A stretch of 64,000 nt of DNA. It comes from Methylobacterium sp. 2A (lineage in GTDB: Bacteria > Pseudomonadota > Alphaproteobacteria > Rhizobiales > Beijerinckiaceae). The position numbers were made by a program, and so were the translations under genes. Of the stretch, positions 16,852 through 26,307 are shown piece by piece. Numbering within the stretch: the first letter of the stretch is position 1; the number at the start of each line of letters is the position of its first letter. The notes beneath the pieces were generated by a model that was not told the DNA's origin, ran no database searches, and worked only from the letters and a program-made list of their open reading frames with translations. Location of the stretch: positions 310,001-374,000 of the forward strand of contig NZ_VUOK01000003.1 in the NCBI RefSeq assembly GCF_009806555.1, written 5' to 3'.

Positions 16852-17357
16852 GCTGTGTTTGAGCGCGTCAGGCTAGGCATTGGCCGAAACGCGGCTTCGC
16901 GGGGCATGGGCTCAGGCTTCCCAGACAAGCTTCGCCCAGGTTTCGTGCACAGCCGCTTGCATCTGCCGCGGCAGCGCTCGACGCATGCCAGCTCTCGGAT
17001 CCGGACCATGCCAGCTGCGCGGATTGCGATCGTCGCTTCCGGTAGGCGGCCATTCGTGGCTAGCCCGGAAAATCAAAGCAGGCTCAGAAGCGGAAGCTGA
17101 CCCGCTCCACGCAACCGGACGTTCAGACTACGACCCATGTCAGCCATGAGAACGAGTGTCGGCGCTTGCCAAAAGCAGACACTTGCGAAGTATCAAAAGT
17201 TTGTATTTGGCGTACATAGTAACAAATCATTGAACGCCCTTAGAGGCTAATCTGCTTGTGGCGCGGTTATCTATACACGCACATCAAAAAGATTTAAAGC
17301 ACCAATAAACATAGCAGATTTGATGCCGTATTGATGTGCTGGATCAGAGCCTTGGGC
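16852..17357. other. intergenic, relatively AT-rich in its second half
   Basis: The stretch 17160-17340 is clearly richer in A and T than its surroundings, with several AT-rich hexamers. It separates the PAS gene from a broken LysR gene. No open frame is convincing. It may hold promoters or mark an insertion boundary. Confidence 0.4.
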
Positions 17358-17945
17358 TTATCGAGCCATCGAAGGCGCTGCGGGGGAAGAGGGAGGCGAG
17401 AACCACGGCACGAGCGCGTGAATGCGGGGCAGCTCTCGCTGGATGATCGCGGCCCGAGCCAGCTCGGCGATCCGGGGTGCCAATGAGACCAGATAACCTC
17501 GGCGCGTGACCAGCAGCGGCTCCCGGGAAAACCCCGGACCGGGCAGGGGCAGGACGCTGACGTGGCTGGCATGCGCGATGCCCTGCAGCAGGCACAGGGG
17601 CGTGGTGATGGCGACCCCCATGCCGGTCGCCACCATCGCGACGAGACTGTCCGACGTGTCGAACTCGAACGCCCGTGGAGGCCGGAGACCCGAGCGGCTG
17701 AGGTGCCGTTCGACCTGCCCGCCGACATAGGAGCGCTCGCTGTGCCGGACGCGACGATGCTTCTCGAAGATCGCGGCCAATTCCTGCCCTTCGAGTTCCT
17801 CCCTGAGCCCGCGCGGCACGACCAGCACGTAGGGCTCCCGGTAGAACGGAAACCGCTCGATGTCGTCGAGGTCGGACATCTATCGCAGGTGATCGCGGCG
17901 TCGATGGACCGGCGGAGGAGCGCCTCGGAATGGGCCGCCCTGCCA
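17358..17945 (-). pseudogene. LysR-family regulator, ligand-binding half only, frameshifted
   Basis: The frame ending at 17358 encodes a typical LysR effector domain: SDLDDIERFPFYREPYVLVV ... DTSDSLVAMVATGMGVAITTP. Its first ATG (17879) is preceded directly by a stop. The continuation SEALLRRSIDAAITCD lies in another frame immediately upstream; one missing base near 17880 would join them. The helix-turn-helix and first part of the effector domain are absent altogether. The gene is therefore both truncated and frameshifted and should not regulate transcription. The former target operon is not visible. Confidence 0.75.
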
Positions 17946-18174
17946 CCGTTCTGACGCCACGGTCGCTGAAGGACGAGCGCTTCGCTCGATCGCGCCAGCA
18001 GTGGATGCCGAGCGTCAGAACCGCCCCCCGGATGAAGACTTCGGCGGCATCGGGAAAAGATCGATGGCACCCCTGAACGGCATGTGCCTGCTGACAGGTC
18101 TCGCCCAGGTCAGCGCTCGCGTCGCGGGTGCCGGCGCCGCCTTCCGCCGAGCGTTCGGTGCACCGGCTGCGCGC

Positions 18175-20856
18175 CTACGCGACGCGAAGGTCCACCTCCG
18201 CAGCGAGCAGCGGGAGATACTCCGCTATCGGCCGTGGCATGCCGCGCAGATAGCCCTGCATCTCCGCGCAGCGGTGCCGCCGCAGGAATGCGAGCTGCTC
18301 CTCCGTCTCGATCCCTTCGGCGATAACCGGGACGCCGAGGCTCTCGCCGAGGCTGATGATCGCGCGCACGATCGCGCCACCCTTGCTCGTGACGCCGACT
18401 TGGCCCACGAACGAGCGATCGATCTTGATCTTGTCGAAGGGGAATGACTGCAGCGTGGCCAGCGACGAGTAGCCGGTCCCGAAATCGTCCATGGAGATGC
18501 GCACCCCGAGCGCCTTGAGGTCGCCCAGCACCTCCTGCGAGCGCGCCGCGCTATTGAGGAACAGGCTCTCGGTCACCTCCAGTTCCAGGCGATCGGGCCG
18601 CAGTCCCGTCTCCGCGAGCGCTTGCCTGACCACGTCGCACAGGTCGGCCTGCCGGAACTGCGCAATCGAGAGGTTGACGGCGATGCCGAGGGGCAGCCCC
18701 CAGGTTGCAGCCTCGCGGCAGGCCTCCCGCAGCACCCATTCGCCGAGCGGCAGGATCGCGCCTGTCTCCTCGGCGAGCGGCACGAACAGTGTCGGCGGGA
18801 TCGCTCCCCGGATCGGGTGCGTCCAGCGCAGGAGGGCCTCGAAGCCGCAGGCGCGGCCCGTGGCGACCTCGAACTGCGGTTGGTAATGCAGCGCGAACTG
18901 CGGGGTGCCGATGGCCGCGCGTAGGTCGAGCGCCAGCTGATGCCGTTCGCGCGCCGCGGCGTCCATCTCCGGCTTGAAGAAACGGTAGCCCCCCTTGCCG
19001 TCACGCTTGGCGCGCACCAACGCCATGTCGGACGCGGAGAGAAGGCGTTCGCAGGTGTCGCCGTCGCGCGGGAACGAAGCGATTCCGACGCTGCAGCCGA
19101 CGTCGATCCGCCGCTCGCCGTCCGCGAAGGGCGCGCCCAGCGCGTCGATGACGGCCCGTGCGGTCGTGGCGGGCGTCCTGCGGCCATCGAGGCCGGTCGC
19201 GAGCACGGCGAACTCGTCGCCTCCCAGGCGCGCGGCGACGCAGCGTTCGCCCAGCAGCCCCCGCAGTCGTTTGGCGACCTCGACGAGCAGGCGGTCCCCG
19301 GCGGGATGGCCGAACAGGTCGTTCACCTGCTTGAACCCGTCGAGGTCGAGGCAGAGGAGCGCGGCCTCCTGCCCCGTCCCGGCGCAGATCGCCAGCTCGC
19401 GGGCTACCACGTCCGCGAACTGCACGCGATTCGGCAGCTCGGTCAGGGCGTCGTGCCGCGCGAGGAAGCCGAGGCGCTCCTCGCTCCTGCGGCGCTCCGT
19501 GACGTCCTCGTGCGTGCAGATCCACCCCCCGCCGGGAACGGGCACGCGCATGACGCTGACGTCCCGGTCGTCGGACAGGCGGACGACGGAGGCCGTCAAC
19601 GAAGGGGCGTCCGAACCCGGCGGGGTGACGACCATGTCCCAGTCGCCTCCCGCTTCCCCCCGCAGCGACAGGACGACCCGGCGGAGGTCTTCCGCCTTCG
19701 CGCCTGGCTCGCGAAGATGGCGCGGGACCGCGTACAGTTCGGCGAAGCGCTGGTTCATGACGACCAGCCGCCTGTCGGCGTCGAAGAGGCAGAGGCCCTG
19801 GATCATGTTGTCGAGCGCGAAGCCGAAGCGCTCGCAATGCTCACGCAGGTCGCGTTCGCCGCGGGCGCGCTCCTCGGCGGCGGCGGCGCGCCGCAAGGCG
19901 CGGGCCTGACGGAGGAAGAGGGCGGACAGGGCGGCGATGCATGACACCAGGAGCGCCGCCGACGCGCCGACGACGAAAGCCTGGCGCCGGACGGGGGCGA
20001 GGCTCGCCTCCACCGTCCGGCTGACGCTGAGGATGAGCGGGTAGCGGGCGAGGGCCTTCGTCGCGACGAGGCGCTCGTGGCCGTCGATCGGGCTGACGTT
20101 GCGCAGGACGCCGCCCGCCCGGTCCCGCGCGGCGATCAGCGCAGCCGCCGCGGTGGGCAGGACCTTGCCGATCGTGGCCGCCCGGTGCGGGTGGCGCACG
20201 AGCAGCATGCCGTCGTCGCGGAAGACCGAGACGACGGCGTCGTCGGTCGGCGAGATCTGCCGGTAGAGGCCCTCGAAGTAGCCGAGTTCTACCGCGCCGA
20301 GCACGAGGCCGAGGAACGTCCCGTCGGAGGCTGAGACCTTGCGGGCGACGTAGATCGTCCATGCGCCGTCGCCGCGATTCCGAACCGGTCGGCCGACGAA
20401 ACGTCCGCGCCCCGGGTCCGCGGCGAGCGCCTTGAAGTAGTCTCGGTCCGCGATGTTGACGTCGGGGATCGGCCAGTAGCGGCTGAAGTTCAGCAGTTTG
20501 CCGGCGTGGTCGACGATCGTGATCGCGTTGACCTGCGGGAGCGCGGCGATGCGGGCCCTGAGGGCCAGGTGGAGGTCCTGCCGGCCCGCCGCCGCCGCGT
20601 ACTCCTCGGACGTGGCGACGCCCGCCTCGCGCAAGCCGTCGATGACGGCATCCTGCACCATCTCCATCGCCTGCAGGGAGCGGTCGGCCTGGTCGGCGAG
20701 GACGGCCGAAAGCCCGACCAGGCCGCGCTCGACGTCCTGAACGGCCTGCCGGTTCATGTCGACCACGAGCAGCGCCGCGGCCGACGCGATCGCCAGGGCC
20801 AATGCGGCCAGCGCGGCGGCGAGAGCCGCGCCGGGGCGAAGCGCGGAGGCGAGCAT
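18175..20856 (-). CDS. membrane-anchored c-di-GMP cyclase/phosphodiesterase (Cache-PAS-GGDEF-EAL)
   Basis: 893 residues from ATG 20856, placed just before the first membrane helix. The order is: membrane helix (about 8-35), periplasmic dCache-like sensor (about 50-280, with SRYWPIPDVNIADRDYF), second membrane helix (about 300-320), PAS (about 350-470), GGDEF with intact RLGGDEF, and EAL with FEALLRW, VNLS, EVTES, DDFGTGYSS, KIDRSFV and AEGIE. Both catalytic halves therefore look competent to make and degrade cyclic di-GMP, controlling surface attachment or motility. The in-frame extension to 21075 is probably non-coding. Divergent from the HNH-like gene. Confidence 0.9.
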   Translation of the reverse strand: MLASALRPGAALAAALAALALAIASAAALLVVDMNRQAVQDVERGLVGLSAVLADQADRSLQAMEMVQDAVIDGLREAGVATSEEYAAAAGRQDLHLALRARIAALPQVNAITIVDHAGKLLNFSRYWPIPDVNIADRDYFKALAADPGRGRFVGRPVRNRGDGAWTIYVARKVSASDGTFLGLVLGAVELGYFEGLYRQISPTDDAVVSVFRDDGMLLVRHPHRAATIGKVLPTAAAALIAARDRAGGVLRNVSPIDGHERLVATKALARYPLILSVSRTVEASLAPVRRQAFVVGASAALLVSCIAALSALFLRQARALRRAAAAEERARGERDLREHCERFGFALDNMIQGLCLFDADRRLVVMNQRFAELYAVPRHLREPGAKAEDLRRVVLSLRGEAGGDWDMVVTPPGSDAPSLTASVVRLSDDRDVSVMRVPVPGGGWICTHEDVTERRRSEERLGFLARHDALTELPNRVQFADVVARELAICAGTGQEAALLCLDLDGFKQVNDLFGHPAGDRLLVEVAKRLRGLLGERCVAARLGGDEFAVLATGLDGRRTPATTARAVIDALGAPFADGERRIDVGCSVGIASFPRDGDTCERLLSASDMALVRAKRDGKGGYRFFKPEMDAAARERHQLALDLRAAIGTPQFALHYQPQFEVATGRACGFEALLRWTHPIRGAIPPTLFVPLAEETGAILPLGEWVLREACREAATWGLPLGIAVNLSIAQFRQADLCDVVRQALAETGLRPDRLELEVTESLFLNSAARSQEVLGDLKALGVRISMDDFGTGYSSLATLQSFPFDKIKIDRSFVGQVGVTSKGGAIVRAIISLGESLGVPVIAEGIETEEQLAFLRRHRCAEMQGYLRGMPRPIAEYLPLLAAEVDLRVA

Positions 20857-21110
20857 CGACCGAGGTCCCGGCACCGGCAACAGGCTCCCCTTATGTCTTC
20901 GCACGTCCCGGCTGCCTTCTGGGGCCGGGTGCGTTGAGAATCTTACCGGTCGATCGACTTCCCCTGGCCGAGCCTCGAATACGATGAACCATGCGTTACG
21001 GTGGTGCTCGAAGCGCTCCCCGCGACCCGCGCGACCTTCGGTTCGGAGACCGGCACCGGCCGCGATGGCGCCCAATGCGTCCTCCGGCGCCGTCGCGCGC
21101 GCGTGATGGC

Positions 21111-21133
21111 GCCGGGCGCGCTTGACGCCCGGC
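21111..21133. repeat. 8-bp perfect inverted repeat in a divergent intergenic region
   Basis: GCCGGGCG (21111-21118) and CGCCCGGC (21126-21133) are separated by 7 bases. It lies between the starts of the GGDEF-EAL gene and the HNH-like gene, where an operator could act. Short GC palindromes arise easily in this composition, so support is weak. Confidence 0.3.
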
Positions 21134-21212
21134 TATCCTGCCACGTCCATGGCGGGTGCGGGGGGGGCGGCGCGAGATCCGTCGACCGGCATGAAATTGG
21201 AGCGGGTTGGAG

Positions 21213-22754
21213 ATGGCTACGTCAGAGGCCGGCATGATCAGGGCCGACCTGCGCTTGCCCGACGTCCCGGGCCTCGATGATGCCGGGCTCGCGCATTGGT
21301 TCCCGGGCTTCGACGGGCAATGGACGGAGCAGACCAAGACGTTGCTGCGGGCGCATGGCGCCACCGGACTGGACCTGAACGCGAATTGGGCCGGCGTGCC
21401 GGCCGACTGGCACTGCACATGCTGTCGCAGGCCCAAGCCGATGATCGTGCGCAAGGCACGGAACGGGGTCCTGCTCGCGCATCTCGACCTGCATCACGAC
21501 CACCTCCGGGATCACCTGCAGAGCCTGGTCGGCGCATGGGTGGGCGTCTCCCGGGTGGAGGGCGCCGGCGCCGGGTCGGCCCATGCCGGCGAGCACATGC
21601 GTGCGCTGGTGGTGCGCTTCCGCGACACGCTCGTTTGCGACGCGTGCAACGCGGCGGACGGCACCGCGAAGCGGCTGCTGGGATCGGAGATCCACCCCGC
21701 CTTCTCCTTCTCCCCGGCTGAGATCGGCCGGTTCATCCGGCCGCGGTCCAATGCGCTCCACGAGGTCGACGTGGAGGCGGCCTGCCGCACCTGGAGCGAG
21801 GTCAGGCATGGTTTCGAGGACCGGCTGGCGTTCGCCGCGCTCCTGGTCGAGCGGCTGGCCTCGGGGAGTTTCGCTCAGGAGCGCGGGCCGGACGCGGTCA
21901 TGGCGTTCGCCAGGCCGGCGGACGAACGAATGATCGACCGTTGGGTCCGCGACGACCCGGACCTGCATGCGATGCGGACCTGGCAATTGGGGATCGAGGC
22001 GCGGTTGCGCGCCAGGTCCGTGCGCCGCGACGCTGTCGGCAACTCGGGACGGGCGCGCAAGCCGGTCGCCGGGCGGCGTCCCACCGCCGCCGACATCGCC
22101 GCGTTCGAGAGACAGGCCGGGAAGGGCTGGCAGCGGACGCCGCCCGATTGGGCCTGCCCGTGCTGCGGCCGTGGCAAGCCCGCGATCCTGCGTATCTCCG
22201 GCGGCGGCAAATGGTTCGCGGAGCTGCGCACCCATTCGCATCTTGAGCTGGAGACCGACCCGCAGAGCCGGGAGTTCAGGCATGCGCTCTACGGCCACGG
22301 CGGCGCCGGGCTCGTCGTGGCGTTGCGCCGGCAGGTATACGTCTGCTCGGACTGCGGCGACGTCTCCTCCAGGCTGCAGTCCGCCCGCCCCGTCGTGGAT
22401 CGGAGACCTACGCTGACGCTGGAGGACATGCGCGAATGCCTCGGCGAGGTGCGCGACAACGAGAAGCCCGAGATCGATGTCGCGAAGGCGGAGGCGTGCG
22501 ACCGGGCCAATCTGGCCTTGGCCGTGGCCGAGGCCGAGTTCGTCCGCCATCGGTCGCTGGCCATCGATCTCTGGGTCCTGCGGCTGAAGTTCGGCAGGCA
22601 CCCCGACATCGCCGCCGCCCTGACGGGCCGGGCCCGGTCGGAAGGGCTCGACGTCGAGGCCATCCCGGCCGCGATGCGTTGGCTCCTGCGGCAAGGGGAG
22701 GCGCTTCATGCCGCGCATGTGCAGGAGATCGAGCAGGGCCGGCCCGCCGGGTGA
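21213..22754 (+). CDS. protein with two HNH/treble-clef-like zinc modules
   Basis: 513 residues from ATG 21213 with GGAG upstream. Module 1 (about residues 66-155): WHCTCCRRPKPMIVRK, LLAHLDLHHDHL, then LVCDACNAADG. Module 2 (about 310-395): WACPCCGRGKPAILRI, HSHLELE, then YVCSDCGDVSSR. Each has CxxC ... H-rich strand ... CxxC, the layout of HNH endonucleases. Module 1 retains the HHDH and C..CN wording; module 2 has lost most histidines and may be structural. The protein thus looks like an internally duplicated HNH family in which one copy may be active. No operon partner; the next gene is convergent. Confidence 0.6.
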   Translation: MATSEAGMIRADLRLPDVPGLDDAGLAHWFPGFDGQWTEQTKTLLRAHGATGLDLNANWAGVPADWHCTCCRRPKPMIVRKARNGVLLAHLDLHHDHLRDHLQSLVGAWVGVSRVEGAGAGSAHAGEHMRALVVRFRDTLVCDACNAADGTAKRLLGSEIHPAFSFSPAEIGRFIRPRSNALHEVDVEAACRTWSEVRHGFEDRLAFAALLVERLASGSFAQERGPDAVMAFARPADERMIDRWVRDDPDLHAMRTWQLGIEARLRARSVRRDAVGNSGRARKPVAGRRPTAADIAAFERQAGKGWQRTPPDWACPCCGRGKPAILRISGGGKWFAELRTHSHLELETDPQSREFRHALYGHGGAGLVVALRRQVYVCSDCGDVSSRLQSARPVVDRRPTLTLEDMRECLGEVRDNEKPEIDVAKAEACDRANLALAVAEAEFVRHRSLAIDLWVLRLKFGRHPDIAAALTGRARSEGLDVEAIPAAMRWLLRQGEALHAAHVQEIEQGRPAG

Positions 22755-22985
22755 TCGGCCGTACGGACGAGGGCGGTTCGGGACCGGGGGCGGCACCCCG
22801 GTCGCCGCGCCCGCGCTGGACCTGTTCCCCGGGCCGGTCATGCCCCGCCTTCCGCGGCGGCGGCCGTCATCGGGGAAGCCACTATTTAGAGGCAGGTGGC
22901 GCTCGTGGCATCGACGACGCAGGATGCTACTTCCCGCAGCGTCTTCGCCCACTGAGCGCGGAGGCTTGAAGCGGCGCCCGAACGC

Positions 22986-24485
22986 TCAGAGATCTGGGGG
23001 CTGCATGTCCGCGTCCTGGAGAACCTCGATCGTCCGCCGGTCGAACAGAAGCGTCGTCGGCCCCTGCCCGCGGTCGAGCCGTGCGCACGGCCGGATCCTG
23101 TCGCTCAGCAGGTGCCGGATGGCCCGCGCGCGATCGTGGTGGCGGGACCCGCGGCGCAGGGCCCGCGACGCGTCGTCGAAGGTCATATGGTCCGCGGTCC
23201 GGCGACCCACCGTCGGGACATCGTACCGCAACGACGCCGCCAGGCGTTCGAGGGCGCTCCGGACGAAGCGACCGCGGGTCGCCTCGCCTTCGGCCCAAGG
23301 GACCCGCGGGAGGATGTCCATACCCGCAAGCGCCGACAGCGTCCGCGTGTCGAGGTCGAGGATGCGCCTCGCCTCGGGGACCGACACGGAGGCTTCGACC
23401 GCGTCCCTGAGCCTGGCGAACTCCTCCGCGCTGCATTCTCGCTCGCCCGCGGCGGCGAGGCCGGCGTGCCGCAAGAGACGATCCAGGATCGTCGGGTCGA
23501 GGCCGAGCCGGCGCCCCAGGGCGAGGCGGTGCTCCTGGACCACCGGCGCGAGGGTCTCCCCGAGCAGGGGGAGCTCGCGCGACACGACCCAGGCGGATCG
23601 GACGTGGGACAGGAGCGCGTCCCTGATCGGACCGGTCGCATCGCCGGGATGCGCTTCGAGCCAGCCCAGCAGCGGGTCGAGCAACCGGCGCAGGCGCCGG
23701 CCGTCGAGGTGGGGAGACGGTGGCTCCAGCCCGAGGAGGCCGGCCCGCAGCGCGCGGCCCCCGTCCCCGACAAGGCCGAAGCCGAGGGTCGCGCGCGCGC
23801 GGTCGACCTGCGGGCTGCTCCTGGACGCCGAACGAGGGCTCAGCGTCTCGCCGACCGCCAGGACGCATGAGAGCGCGTCGGTGAGCGGCATGGCGTCGAG
23901 GATCGCGGCGGGACGCGCCGGACCGAAGCCCAGCCGACCGACCAGGTAGGCTTCCCAGCCCGCGTCGGGGGCCGAGGCCCCCGACGCGGCGAGAAGGTCG
24001 TGACCGCAGGACGAGCACAGGCGCGGGGGGCGATCGCGCCATGCGAGGGGCGATCCGCATCCCGGGCAGGCGTCGAGCAAGGCGCAGCCATGGCGTTCGC
24101 AGCGGTCGACGGCCCGAAGGTCCCACCACGTCCGACGGTACTTCCAGAGCGTTGCTGCGTCATCATCGCCGTTTGAATCCTGTACCAGGCACGGGATGCA
24201 GACGCGCTTCGAAGGCGCCCAGCCCCGGAACGGCACGACGAAGCCGCCGAGCCGCATGCCGCGGGCCTCCCGCACGAACGTCGCGTCGGTCAACGACCGG
24301 GCTTCCAGGCCGAGCAACTCGCCGACCCGGTCCACGCCTACGCCGTGCCGCAAGGCCTTGCGATCGATTCCCAGCGAGCGGGCCAGCCGGTCGCCGTCGG
24401 CATCGCCCAAACGGGCGGCCAGCCGCTCGAACGCCTCGTACGCGGGCTCCCCCGGCCGCGGCGGAACGCGGATCGCATGTGGCAT
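22986..24485 (-). CDS. TniQ-family protein
   Basis: 499 residues. The N-terminal 80 residues (RVPPRPGEPAYEAFERLAARLG ... LGLEARSL) are the TniQ front. The zinc core reads VCIPCLVQD ... TWWDLRAVDRCERHGCALLDACPGCGSPLAW ... CSSCGHDLL (about 95-170). The remainder is helical, with helix-turn-helix-like VSVPEARRILDLDTRTLSAL. TniQ proteins link target DNA or a CRISPR effector to the transposition ATPase TnsC. Here no tnsA, tnsB or tnsC is visible, so this is an orphan, perhaps exapted. Unlike the shorter TniQ-like protein at 13508, this one keeps the canonical front part. Confidence 0.75.
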   Translation of the reverse strand: MPHAIRVPPRPGEPAYEAFERLAARLGDADGDRLARSLGIDRKALRHGVGVDRVGELLGLEARSLTDATFVREARGMRLGGFVVPFRGWAPSKRVCIPCLVQDSNGDDDAATLWKYRRTWWDLRAVDRCERHGCALLDACPGCGSPLAWRDRPPRLCSSCGHDLLAASGASAPDAGWEAYLVGRLGFGPARPAAILDAMPLTDALSCVLAVGETLSPRSASRSSPQVDRARATLGFGLVGDGGRALRAGLLGLEPPSPHLDGRRLRRLLDPLLGWLEAHPGDATGPIRDALLSHVRSAWVVSRELPLLGETLAPVVQEHRLALGRRLGLDPTILDRLLRHAGLAAAGERECSAEEFARLRDAVEASVSVPEARRILDLDTRTLSALAGMDILPRVPWAEGEATRGRFVRSALERLAASLRYDVPTVGRRTADHMTFDDASRALRRGSRHHDRARAIRHLLSDRIRPCARLDRGQGPTTLLFDRRTIEVLQDADMQPPDL

Positions 24486-25005
24486 GGTGATGGCGTGCTG
24501 ACGAAACCGGCCTGACGCCCGATCCCAAGGGTGGTTCCCCCTTCGGCGTCAAGCCTTCAGCCGCGCGGCCCGGCTAGGGGCAGCTCCACCCATCCGCGCG
24601 CCGAGGCAAGATCGGGCACCGGGAAGAAGGGCCGGCCGGCGGCGTCGCGCCCCGTCCACGGCTGGCGAGCGACGTCCGCGAGCGGGCCGGCCGACGGGGC
24701 CGGGACCGCACGGTTGCGTCGCTTCTCGTCCTGACCCGATCCCTGGCCGACCCGGCCGGGGCGACGCCCGCATCGGCGGCGCTGCGGCGATGAAGGTCAT
24801 CGACCCTCGAACCGCGGCTCCATGCCGAGGCCACCCGATACGTGCCGTCGCGGCGGCCGGGCACGGTTCCTCGCGTCGGATCTCCGCCGCCGCCAGTCGC
24901 CGGCGCGCGCTCCCCCGGAATCGACGCTTCGGTGACAGGCCTCTATAGACGCGCCGCGCCCAGGGGCGGGCGATCCCCCCGCCGATGACGGAACGGAAGG
25001 ACAGG
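24486..25005. other. intergenic, no gene assigned
   Basis: About 520 bases between the start of the TniQ gene and the HEPN-like gene. Presumably promoter-bearing for both. Open frames on both strands are low-complexity and arginine-rich. Nothing else seen. Confidence 0.4.
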
Positions 25006-25998
25006 ATGCAGACGCAGCACGGTCTCGCGGGGGCCAACACCGAGGCGTCGTTGCGGTTTCATCGCTTTCACGAGAGGCTCAACCGTTCCCTCAAGACGCA
25101 GGTCATCGGGCTGGGGATGCTTAAGGACGCGATCGACAAGGGCGAGACCCGCGACGGCATCAAGGAGATCCTGTACGCCCAGAACGACCTCTGGGGCGGG
25201 ATGCCGGACTGGGGCCGCCCGCAAGAGCTGATCGACGAGGGGAGGCTGGATATCGGGCGAGCGGGCGTCGTTCGCGGCTTCTCGGCGTTCGACCTGTTCC
25301 TGGACAACCTGAGCGCCGAGCTGGAGAGCTACGGCCGCTTCCGCGGGGCCAAGCCGAAGCCCAAGGGGCGTCTCCCTGCCAGGCAGGGTGGCGACGGCAC
25401 CGACGACGGAGCGGCCGCGGCCGAGGCTGGGCTGACCAGATACTATGAGCGGATCGGCGCCGACCTCGACGGCGTCAAGTTCCTGCTGCCCCTGTACGTA
25501 TACTTTCGCGTCGCTCGCAACTGCATCGCGCACCGCGACGCGATCGCGAGCGGCGCGGCGGAAGACCTCTCGCGAGGGGACGGGATCCGAGATGCGCTGG
25601 AGGCGTGGCCGGATCACACCGACGATATGCGCGTGCCGGAGATACTGCCGCTCAAGGAAGGTGCGGAGATCCTCTTCACCCACAGGCAGGCCCTCTCGAA
25701 CTCTTCGATCCTGAGGCTGATAGCCATGGACGTCAACGAGAAGGCCTTGACCATATTGGGGGTCGAGGGCGTCGTTTACGCCGCGGCAAAACGCTTGCTT
25801 TCCATTCCGTCGGCGAACGATCCCGAGATCAGGAGAAGCATGCCGGCGACGATAAATTACATACTCTCGGATCGGTACAGGGTCAGGAATGTCGACTCGT
25901 TGGGTGCATCCAGGATCCTGTCCTCGCTCGGCATGAGCAAGAGGTGCGAGCGAAGGTTCCAGTCGCTTGTGGGTCCTGCAGGGATCGGCGGTGGCTGA
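25006..25998 (+). CDS. HEPN-like protein (RN-x3-H motif)
   Basis: 330 residues from ATG 25006, chosen because AAGGA lies six bases upstream; ATG 24985 is in frame but has a poorer site. Mostly helical. Around residues 165-180 it reads YFRVARNCIAHRDAIAS, fitting the R-x4-6-H HEPN signature (RNCIAH). HEPN proteins include RNases of abortive-infection and toxin modules and also non-catalytic scaffolds. A variable insert rich in lysine, glycine and alanine lies at about 115-140. No antitoxin gene is adjacent; a hairpin follows the stop. Family call rests on a single motif. Confidence 0.55.
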   Translation: MQTQHGLAGANTEASLRFHRFHERLNRSLKTQVIGLGMLKDAIDKGETRDGIKEILYAQNDLWGGMPDWGRPQELIDEGRLDIGRAGVVRGFSAFDLFLDNLSAELESYGRFRGAKPKPKGRLPARQGGDGTDDGAAAAEAGLTRYYERIGADLDGVKFLLPLYVYFRVARNCIAHRDAIASGAAEDLSRGDGIRDALEAWPDHTDDMRVPEILPLKEGAEILFTHRQALSNSSILRLIAMDVNEKALTILGVEGVVYAAAKRLLSIPSANDPEIRRSMPATINYILSDRYRVRNVDSLGASRILSSLGMSKRCERRFQSLVGPAGIGGG

Positions 25999-26020
25999 CG
26001 GGGCGCCGCGATCGGCGACG

Positions 26021-26045
26021 GACGGGCCGGCGCCGTGGGCCCGTC
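26021..26045 (+). terminator. 8-bp hairpin downstream of the HEPN-like gene
   Basis: GACGGGCC (26021-26028) pairs with GGCCCGTC (26038-26045), 22 bases after the stop. A short T-rich stretch (cccttttct) follows about a dozen bases later. It is a reasonable, imperfectly placed terminator. Confidence 0.4.
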
Positions 26046-26307
26046 GGGCGCCCGTGACCCTTTTCTGCCGCTGGGCGGCGCCCCTGGCGAGGGCGTGAGC
26101 CGGCACCGCTGCGTCCGCCGTGGTTCGCATCGGCGCACCTTGCCGACGGACGGGAACTCGATCCGGGGGACCCGGCCGCGGCGCCGGGGCGCGCGTCCGC
26201 CGAAACCTCGCGTCCTGCCGTCGATGAACGCCTCGGTCGGACGATGGCCGGGCCACGCACACGTCCCCGGGCAGCCGCTGCTGGCGAGATCCGGATTCGG
26301 CGCCCGG

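Noticed and set aside
22986..24485. A complete Tn7-like or CRISPR-associated transposon
   Set aside because: TniQ proteins are present but no TnsA/B/C, Cas or terminal repeat sequences were found near them.
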